The position numbers and the translations under genes are program-made. DNA of 10,786 nucleotides, taken from the NCBI GenBank assembly GCA_041648955.1, contig JBAZOD010000033.1, positions 1 through 10,786 of the forward strand, written 5' to 3'. Below are positions 1 to 4,560 of this stretch, one piece after another (position 1 is the first letter of the stretch; each line of letters opens with the position of its first letter). The DNA is from JBAZOD01 sp041648955 (GTDB taxonomy: Bacteria; Patescibacteriota; Patescibacteriia; Patescibacteriales; JAQTRU01). The notes below the pieces were generated by a model. That model searched no databases. It was not told the DNA's origin and saw nothing but the letters and a program-made list of their open reading frames with translations.

Positions 1-60
1 ATTTCGATAAATATCCTGAAAGCTAAATTTTATAATTCTTAAAAAAGAAAGAAAAATCAT
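1..60 (-). CDS. ftsX: FtsX N-terminus, partial (cut by left edge)
   Basis: Only the first 20 codons are present. They begin with an ATG at 58-60 and run off the left edge with no stop. The visible peptide starts MIFLSFLRIIKF and continues with a short basic/aromatic stretch, which looks like the cytoplasmic N-terminus of FtsX-family permeases before their first membrane helix. It starts 13 nt after the ftsE stop codon on the same strand, the usual ftsE-ftsX order. FtsX is the membrane partner of FtsE and passes ATP-driven conformational change to periplasmic or cell-wall hydrolases at the septum. There is no Shine-Dalgarno sequence before this start. The call rests mostly on position after ftsE and would be weak without it. 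Confidence 0.72.
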   Translation of the reverse strand, partial: MIFLSFLRIIKFSFQDIYRN

Positions 61-73
61 AATATTTTAAATT

Positions 74-754
74 TTATAATATATATTTCCCGACGGCCTG
101 ATCATTAATAATTGAACCGCTATCTATGGTTATAACCCTCCGCTTCAATTTATTAACAATTTCGCGGTTGTGAGTAACCAGAACAATAGTCGTGCCAAAT
201 TTGTTTATCCGTAAAAGCAAATCAATAATCTCATTAGCATTAATAGAATCAAGATTGCCTGTCGGCTCATCTGCCAAAAGAATTTTCGGCCGATGCACCA
301 AGGCGCGGGCAATAGCCGCCCTTTGCTTCTCTCCTCCGGAAACTTCGTGAGGATATCTTCCCTGTTTGCTGTCCAGACCAACTATTTTCATGACTTGGGG
401 CACAATGTTTGATATTTTGGAAGGAGTTTTACCGCAAACCTCCAAAGCGAAAGCGACATTTTCCCTTAAATTCTTTCTCGGTAATAATTTGAAATCCTGA
501 AAAATAACACCAATTTGCCGCCGCAACCATGGCACTTCTCTTTGCCCAATATTAGTTATATCCCAGCCGCCAACCAAAATTTTTCCGCTGTTCGCCCTCT
601 CTTCGCCGGTTAAAATTTTAACCATTGTGGTTTTGCCTGTTCCCGATTGGCCGACAATAGAAACAAATTCTCCCGGCTTGATATGCAAATTGACATTTTT
701 CAAAGCCTGGACATCTGGATTATATATTTTAGAAACATTAAAAAACTTTATCAT
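74..754 (-). CDS. ftsE: Cell-division ATP-binding protein FtsE
   Basis: This is a 226-residue ABC ATPase of the usual FtsE length. Visible motifs are Walker A G35-QSGTGKT-T43, the Q-loop VIFQDF (Q86), the signature VSGGEKQR at 138-145, Walker B ILLADEP with D162/E163, the D-loop NLD (167-169) and the switch histidine H195. The N-terminus (MIKFFNVSKIY) and the PRKNLRENVAFAL segment after the Q-loop are typical of FtsE rather than of MacB/LolD exporters, and the gene is followed by an ftsX-like start. FtsE works in the cytoplasm bound to FtsX and powers activation of peptidoglycan hydrolases at the division site. It begins 17 nt after the stop of the carboxypeptidase gene, so the two are probably co-transcribed. 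The start lacks a Shine-Dalgarno sequence, like its neighbours. Confidence 0.92.
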   Translation of the reverse strand: MIKFFNVSKIYNPDVQALKNVNLHIKPGEFVSIVGQSGTGKTTMVKILTGEERANSGKILVGGWDITNIGQREVPWLRRQIGVIFQDFKLLPRKNLRENVAFALEVCGKTPSKISNIVPQVMKIVGLDSKQGRYPHEVSGGEKQRAAIARALVHRPKILLADEPTGNLDSINANEIIDLLLRINKFGTTIVLVTHNREIVNKLKRRVITIDSGSIINDQAVGKYIL

Positions 755-771
755 AAATTCTAAAAAGGTAT

Positions 772-2373
772 CTAATTACTTAATTTTTTTATTCCGTACT
801 TAACTAAATCTTCGGTTTCGACAAAGCTCTTGTCTCGGCTTTCGGAGCCGAAGGTTACAACAATTACTTTTTTTCCGCCAGATTCAGCTCTCACCATCAA
901 ACAATATCCAGCCTCTTCCAAATAACCTGTTTTTGACCCAGTGATGTTAAAACCATTATTAGTCTGCAATAATTTGTTAGTATTTGTCAGACTATGAGCT
1001 TCTTTTGTGTTGATAGTAGAAAATTTATATTTCTGAGTCGTGCTTATTTTCTGAATAATAGGATTAACAAATATCTCTTTTGTTATTATAGCATAATCTA
1101 AAGGAGAACTCACATTTTCTGGTGATAACCCGGTCGGTTCAATAAAACCGGTAGACACCGCTCCCCAACCAGCTGCAACTTCATTCATTCTCCTGATAAA
1201 ATCTTCCCGAGACAAACCGCTAACCCGCACTAAAGTTTCTATGGCATTATTTGCGGAACCGACAAGAGCAGAATAAATTAAATCTCCTACGGTCAAGGTA
1301 TCGCCATCTTTTAATTTAATCCTGGCCGATTCTGATTTTTTACAATATTGATAATTATATTCTTCGTCTTGAATTTTATAGGAAACTTCTTCATCCAAAC
1401 TATGGCCGGTTTCCAAAAAAACTTTAATAGCTACTAATTTGGTCAAGCTAGCTAAGGGTAAAGTCGTGGTTGCGTTTTTCTCCCAGAGAATTTCACCGCT
1501 GTCTTCATCCATCACCACTGCCGATTTGGAAGCCACTACTGGTTCGTAAGTAATTCCAAATTCTTTTACTCCCAGAACCTGGCTGGAAGAATCCGGCACT
1601 ATAGATAAAGGTTCAACCCGCACATTTATCAACCCTTCGGATAAAGATGAAATTTTGGCAAAAGCGGTTTTCTCTAAATCAATGACTCGGTCGGGATGCA
1701 AGTTTCTATCCGGCCCATAATCGTTTATCTCCACATCTACATATTTATTATTTGCTGTATTGTAAACGCGGAGCTTGGAACCCTTGGCAAAATCAGGAGA
1801 GGCGGCAAAATTTCCTTTTTTATAGCCATACCAGCTAGCCTGACCAGCAACTAAAACTTCCGGATTGGAGAAAACTGCAATTCGGGCGAAAGGAAGATGA
1901 ATTAAAGATCGAACAAATTTTTCTTGAGGATAATCTTTTGTCGGCAGCGGCCGCCAAGAATCAAAATTTTTGTCATAAAAATAAACCTGTTTATATCCAG
2001 TTGTATTTTCATCATAAGAAAATTGAATATAAAAAGGCCGGCTATTATCATAGGCATTCTTATTTCTGAATTCAAACTGATAAATTTTGCTTATCCTATC
2101 TTCCTGCCAGGGCATTGGCATTTCTTCATTAAGCTGAGTCACATCCACCCCCGTATCTTCCGATAATATTCCTGGAACTAAAGACAATTTCAAGGCATCA
2201 TCAAAGGCGCTCACTGTATAACCCTTAGCAATTGTAGATTTATCAAGATTAATGTGATAAAAAAAGTTGGGAGTTTTCTCTACAACCGCCTCATCAGCAA
2301 AAACAAAACTACCAACCGATAATGTTAGTAGTATTGCTAATATGCTTGTTTTCTTTAAATAATTCTTCATCAT
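772..2373 (-). CDS. Exported RlpA-like barrel fused to D-alanyl-D-alanine carboxypeptidase (peptidase S11)
   Basis: This 533-residue protein has an N-terminal signal peptide (K-rich start, hydrophobic 11-25, possible cleavage after VFA26). An unassigned beta-rich region follows (about 35-170). Residues 175-253 resemble the RlpA double-psi beta-barrel, with ASWYG at 179-183, VEINDYGP containing D218, and RVIDL. From about 283 it is a penicillin-binding S11 domain with S309-LTK-K312, S373-A-N375 and K481-T-G483. The C-terminal domain and amphipathic tail of classical PBP5 are absent, and the protein ends soon after the catalytic domain. S11 enzymes remove the terminal D-Ala from peptidoglycan stem peptides outside the membrane. 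In the barrel, the Asp matching the RlpA catalytic Asp is present, but by my hand alignment the catalytic His falls at a Ser (about S192), so this part may bind glycans rather than cleave them. ftsE follows after 17 nt. Of two adjacent ATG codons the first is used here. Confidence 0.88.
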   Translation of the reverse strand: MMKNYLKKTSILAILLTLSVGSFVFADEAVVEKTPNFFYHINLDKSTIAKGYTVSAFDDALKLSLVPGILSEDTGVDVTQLNEEMPMPWQEDRISKIYQFEFRNKNAYDNSRPFYIQFSYDENTTGYKQVYFYDKNFDSWRPLPTKDYPQEKFVRSLIHLPFARIAVFSNPEVLVAGQASWYGYKKGNFAASPDFAKGSKLRVYNTANNKYVDVEINDYGPDRNLHPDRVIDLEKTAFAKISSLSEGLINVRVEPLSIVPDSSSQVLGVKEFGITYEPVVASKSAVVMDEDSGEILWEKNATTTLPLASLTKLVAIKVFLETGHSLDEEVSYKIQDEEYNYQYCKKSESARIKLKDGDTLTVGDLIYSALVGSANNAIETLVRVSGLSREDFIRRMNEVAAGWGAVSTGFIEPTGLSPENVSSPLDYAIITKEIFVNPIIQKISTTQKYKFSTINTKEAHSLTNTNKLLQTNNGFNITGSKTGYLEEAGYCLMVRAESGGKKVIVVTFGSESRDKSFVETEDLVKYGIKKLSN

Positions 2374-2404
2374 TGGTTAAATAGCGCTTATTTGACTAGT
2401 TCTG

Positions 2405-2424
2405 ATTATAACAATATAATTATA
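2405..2424 (-). promoter_or_regulatory. Candidate -10 boxes for the carboxypeptidase-ftsEX operon
   Basis: Reading leftward there are two exact TATAAT hexamers, at 2419-2424 and 2405-2410, 31-50 nt before the ATG at 2371-2373. No convincing -35 box is seen 17 bp upstream of either (TTTTTA or TTTTAT). The surrounding sequence is very A+T-rich, so chance matches are likely. The site lies in the divergent gap between this operon and the plus-strand tRNAs. Confidence 0.35.
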
Positions 2425-2456
2425 ACATAAAAAATCATTAGATAAAAATTATCATA

Positions 2457-2487
2457 TTGCCTTTAAAAAAGGTTAATTTTGTATAAT
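2457..2487 (+). promoter_or_regulatory. Candidate promoter for the tRNA-Gly/tRNA-Thr unit
   Basis: An exact TATAAT lies at 2482-2487. A partial -35 match, TTGCCT, lies at 2457-2462 with a long 19-bp spacer containing a small CCTTT/AAAGG inverted repeat. Transcription from here would begin near 2494 and give a leader of about 75 nt before tRNA-Gly, including the first heptad array. It is the best plus-strand candidate upstream of the tRNAs. Confidence 0.38.
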
Positions 2488-2530
2488 CTTTTTATGACTT
2501 GCGCAAGCTATGCCAATCCTTGTCCACATA

Positions 2531-2565
2531 CTGCCAAAAGTCAATTGTTAAAGGTTAACTGTTAA
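2531..2565 (-). repeat. Heptad repeat array 1 (TTRACNN, upstream of tRNA-Gly)
   Basis: On the minus strand there are four consecutive perfect 7-bp units of TTRACNN (on the plus strand NNGTYAA) at 2559-2565, 2552-2558, 2545-2551 and 2538-2544. A fifth, imperfect unit follows at 2531-2537. The register is exact, with no insertions. The array ends 4 bp before tRNA-Gly and has the same orientation as array 3. Confidence 0.7.
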
Positions 2566-2569
2566 ACAC

Positions 2570-2643
2570 GCGGGTATAGTATAATGGTAGTACGCGACCT
2601 TCCCAAGGTTGAGGCACGGGTTCGATTCCCGTTACCCGCTCCA
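2570..2643 (+). tRNA. tRNA-Gly (anticodon CCC), CCA encoded
   Basis: A full cloverleaf can be drawn. The acceptor stem is 2570-2576 with 2633-2639, 7 bp and all Watson-Crick. The D-stem is 2579-2581 with 2591-2593 around a GG-containing loop. The anticodon stem is 2595-2599 with 2607-2611, holding loop TTCCCAA, so anticodon CCC is at 2602-2604. The T-stem is 2616-2620 with 2628-2632, holding loop TTCGATT. The discriminator is U (2640), as expected for glycine, and a genomic CCA follows at 2641-2643. CCC reads GGG codons only, so other glycine tRNAs must be encoded elsewhere. Confidence 0.97.
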
Positions 2644-2653
2644 AAGACGACAA

Positions 2654-2681
2654 TTGACAGTTAACTATTGACATTTGACCT
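2654..2681 (+). repeat. Heptad repeat array 2 (TTRACNN, between the tRNAs)
   Basis: Four perfect consecutive plus-strand TTRACNN units lie at 2654-2660, 2661-2667, 2668-2674 and 2675-2681, starting 10 bp after the encoded CCA of tRNA-Gly. A weak extra half-unit (ACGACAA, 2647-2653) is in register before them. Two base pairs (2682-2683) separate the array from inverted array 3, so the pair can fold into a long hairpin. Confidence 0.75.
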
Positions 2682-2683
2682 CG

Positions 2684-2711
2684 TCGTTAATAGTCAATAG
2701 TTAATTGTTAA
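2684..2711 (-). repeat. Heptad repeat array 3 (inverted relative to array 2)
   Basis: Four perfect units in the NNGTYAA orientation (TTRACNN on the minus strand) lie at 2684-2690, 2691-2697, 2698-2704 and 2705-2711, ending 4 bp before tRNA-Thr. Together with array 2 they form a 28 + 2 + 28 bp inverted repeat. The invariant TTRAC/GTYAA positions pair and most mismatches fall at the variable N positions. Confidence 0.75.
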
Positions 2712-2715
2712 TGAG

Positions 2716-2788
2716 GCCGATGTAGCTCAACTGGTAGAGCAACGGTATCGTAAACCGTAGGTTGCCGGTTCAATCCCGGCCATCGGCT
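2716..2788 (+). tRNA. tRNA-Thr (anticodon CGT), CCA not encoded
   Basis: The acceptor stem is 2716-2722 with 2781-2787 (7 bp) and the D-stem is GCTC/GAGC, 2725-2728 with 2737-2740. The anticodon stem is 2742-2746 with 2754-2758, holding loop ATCGTAA, so anticodon CGT is at 2749-2751. The T-stem is 2764-2768 with 2776-2780, holding TTCAATC. The discriminator U (2788) is followed by CAA, so CCA must be added after transcription. It reads ACG threonine codons and is probably co-transcribed with tRNA-Gly 72 bp upstream. Confidence 0.97.
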
Positions 2789-2793
2789 CAAAT

Positions 2794-2833
2794 AAAAAAA
2801 GAAGGTGGAATTTTTGATCTGCCTTCTTTTTTT
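2794..2833. terminator. Bidirectional intrinsic terminator between the tRNAs and the parvulin-like gene
   Basis: Arms 2794-2809 and 2818-2833 form a 16-bp stem with two adjacent G-U wobbles around an 8-nt loop (2810-2817). The outer part is A7 on the left and T7 on the right, so a U-tract follows a GAAGG/CCTTC core on either strand. It closes the plus-strand tRNA unit (tRNA-Thr ends at 2788) and the minus-strand ATPase-ftsB-parvulin unit (last gene ends at 2842), which converge here. Confidence 0.88.
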
Positions 2834-2841
2834 ATTTTATT

Positions 2842-4098
2842 CTAATTTGCTAAAATCCAAATTTTAATCTCGGCTGACAAGTTTTCCAAATACTTAGAAA
2901 AGGTCATTGATTTTATAAAAATATATTTAAAACCATTTTCATCTCTGGCAAAGATATAATAACCGTCGTCCGCGACTATAATATTGCTCACCTCCCCTAT
3001 TTCTAATTTCCCTAAAATATCACTAAATCTAGAATCTCCCTGATCATTCACCCAATAGCCTTGCTCATCGCCGTATTTTTTTCCTATTCCTTCAAAATTT
3101 TCTCCTTGTTCGCCAGCGGCTTCCGCTTCGCGAGATTTTATAATCAATTCTTTAATTTTTGCTATCCGGCTTATAGAAATTTTATTTTTCTCCTTATCAA
3201 TCGCTAACTGTAAATTTATTTCTCTTATTATATTTTCACTTGTTTTATTATCCAAATTTAAACCGTATCTTTTGGTTAGTCCAGATAGAGCTATCTGTTC
3301 TATGATTTTATCCCTTTTGGCTTGCTGTAATTCCAATGGATTTTTATATTTATTTTTTAAGCTGTTGATTATGCTTAAATAATTATAATATTCAATCCAG
3401 CCTTCTTGGGCAATTACTGCCGGCACGGGAGCATATCTTGATAATTGACGAGTTATTTTGCTATCAACATTAAATCTAAGTAAAAGCAAGCAAAATATAA
3501 GATAAAAAATAACCGTAGCGACCCCGACAAACAATGCGGAAAAAACAAAAATTTTTACGCTTTTTCGCCAATTTTCCTTTATTATATTTTTAAATTTTTC
3601 CCATTGTATTATTCTTACTTCCCGTCTGACCTCTTTTTTTATTTTTTTTGCCTTTTTGGCTTTTTCTTTCTCTTTCCTATTTTTTTCTTCCTGAATAAAT
3701 TTCAATTTTTCTTTTTCTTTTTTCTTATTTAACTCTCTCTCCTTCTTCTCTGCGACTATTCTTAATTCTTTTTGATTATTTTTTTCTCTTTCAATTTTTT
3801 CATTTTTCTTTTCAAGAAAATTCTGCTTTTCTTCCACTAAATCAAAACTCTTCTCTACATCTTTCTTTTTCTGGGCATTCTCTTCCTTTTTTTTAATTGG
3901 GTTCTTCTTCGTAATCAAAGAACCGGAGGCTGCCGACAAACCATCCATAGACTTGCTTTTTTTCAAAACCGGGCTGAAAATATCTTTTTTCTCCCTGCTA
4001 CTATCTTTCTCGCCAATAGATTCTAAAATAATTCTCCTGGCCCGTTCCAGTTCTTGACCACTTATTTTTCTTATTCCGTCAAGATTTTTGTTAGGCAT
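2842..4098 (-). CDS. Membrane-anchored parvulin-like (PpiC/SurA-type) protein with a long charged cytoplasmic region
   Basis: I place the start at the ATG at 4096-4098 (MPNKNLDGIR, 418 residues). A start further upstream at 4206 would overlap the preceding gene by about 100 bp and adds 36 residues that look out of frame. Residues about 60-160 are almost wholly Lys/Glu/Arg, a probable coiled coil facing the cytoplasm. One strong membrane helix lies at about 181-207. The extracytoplasmic part has a SurA-N-like helical region (about 220-320). It then shows the second half of a rotamase fold, with KKYGDEQGYW at 340-349 and LGKLEIGEVSNII...DDGYYIFA at 362-384. Parvulins isomerise peptidyl-prolyl bonds and help exported proteins fold, but the first rotamase strand with its conserved His is not evident, so catalysis is doubtful. 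It begins 4 nt after the FtsB-like gene and ends at a terminator. Confidence 0.78.
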   Translation of the reverse strand: MPNKNLDGIRKISGQELERARRIILESIGEKDSSREKKDIFSPVLKKSKSMDGLSAASGSLITKKNPIKKKEENAQKKKDVEKSFDLVEEKQNFLEKKNEKIEREKNNQKELRIVAEKKERELNKKKEKEKLKFIQEEKNRKEKEKAKKAKKIKKEVRREVRIIQWEKFKNIIKENWRKSVKIFVFSALFVGVATVIFYLIFCLLLLRFNVDSKITRQLSRYAPVPAVIAQEGWIEYYNYLSIINSLKNKYKNPLELQQAKRDKIIEQIALSGLTKRYGLNLDNKTSENIIREINLQLAIDKEKNKISISRIAKIKELIIKSREAEAAGEQGENFEGIGKKYGDEQGYWVNDQGDSRFSDILGKLEIGEVSNIIVADDGYYIFARDENGFKYIFIKSMTFSKYLENLSAEIKIWILAN

Positions 4099-4102
4099 AT
4101 TT

Positions 4103-4516
4103 TTATAAACTATTATTAAAAAAATAATTCCACCATTTCTGAAAGTTAGAAAAATTTTCCGAGGCTCCTGATTTATCACCACCCGATGGAGAACCAGAGG
4201 CGACAAGCAGATCTTCTTTTATCACTACTACGCTCTCCCCTTCTTTCTTTAAACCTAAATTAAGCCTGGCCTTCTCTTCCACAAATTGATCTGATTCTAA
4301 ATAATTAATCAATTGCTTTAAATCCTTATTTTTTGTTTCAACTTCCGCAATTTCTTTGTCTAAATCGCTTATCTCCTTATCTATCTGATAGCGCTTGCTT
4401 ATGCTTCTCGCTAAAGGAAAGCTAATTAAAACAATCAAAACCAAACCGACTAAGGCTAAAAATTTTTGGCTGTATAAAATTTTAGAAATAAAATTCTTGT
4501 TTTCTTTCTTTATCAT
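4103..4516 (-). CDS. ftsB: FtsB/DivIC-like septum formation initiator
   Basis: The 137-residue bitopic protein has a short basic cytoplasmic tail (1-17), one membrane helix at about 18-36 and a coiled coil at about 40-75 rich in heptad Leu/Ile. The family hallmark follows the coil: ESDQFVEEKARLNLGLKKEGE (74-94) and then VVVI. The tail is Ser/Gly-rich and ends in an aromatic FQKWWNYFF motif. FtsB/DivIC proteins pair with FtsL and FtsQ/DivIB in the divisome and help activate septal peptidoglycan synthesis. It lies 44 nt downstream of the ATPase gene and 4 nt before the parvulin-like gene, so the three probably form one operon. No Shine-Dalgarno sequence and no clear promoter precede it. Whether it is FtsB or DivIC (or an FtsL-like paralog) cannot be settled from the sequence, so the symbol marks the family. 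Confidence 0.82.
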   Translation of the reverse strand: MIKKENKNFISKILYSQKFLALVGLVLIVLISFPLARSISKRYQIDKEISDLDKEIAEVETKNKDLKQLINYLESDQFVEEKARLNLGLKKEGESVVVIKEDLLVASGSPSGGDKSGASENFSNFQKWWNYFFNNSL

Positions 4517-4560
4517 AGCACAATTTTCTTGAAAAAAATATATAAATTGCTTGTACTTTT

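Noticed and set aside
2494..2565. 23-codon plus-strand ORF upstream of tRNA-Gly
   Set aside because: It overlaps heptad array 1, begins where the tRNA transcript is expected to start, and has no recognisable sequence. It is probably chance.
4099..4206. Longer N-terminus for the parvulin-like protein starting at 4206
   Set aside because: It would overlap the FtsB-like gene by about 100 bp, and the extra 36 residues look like FtsB coding sequence read in another frame. The ATG at 4096-4098 fits better.
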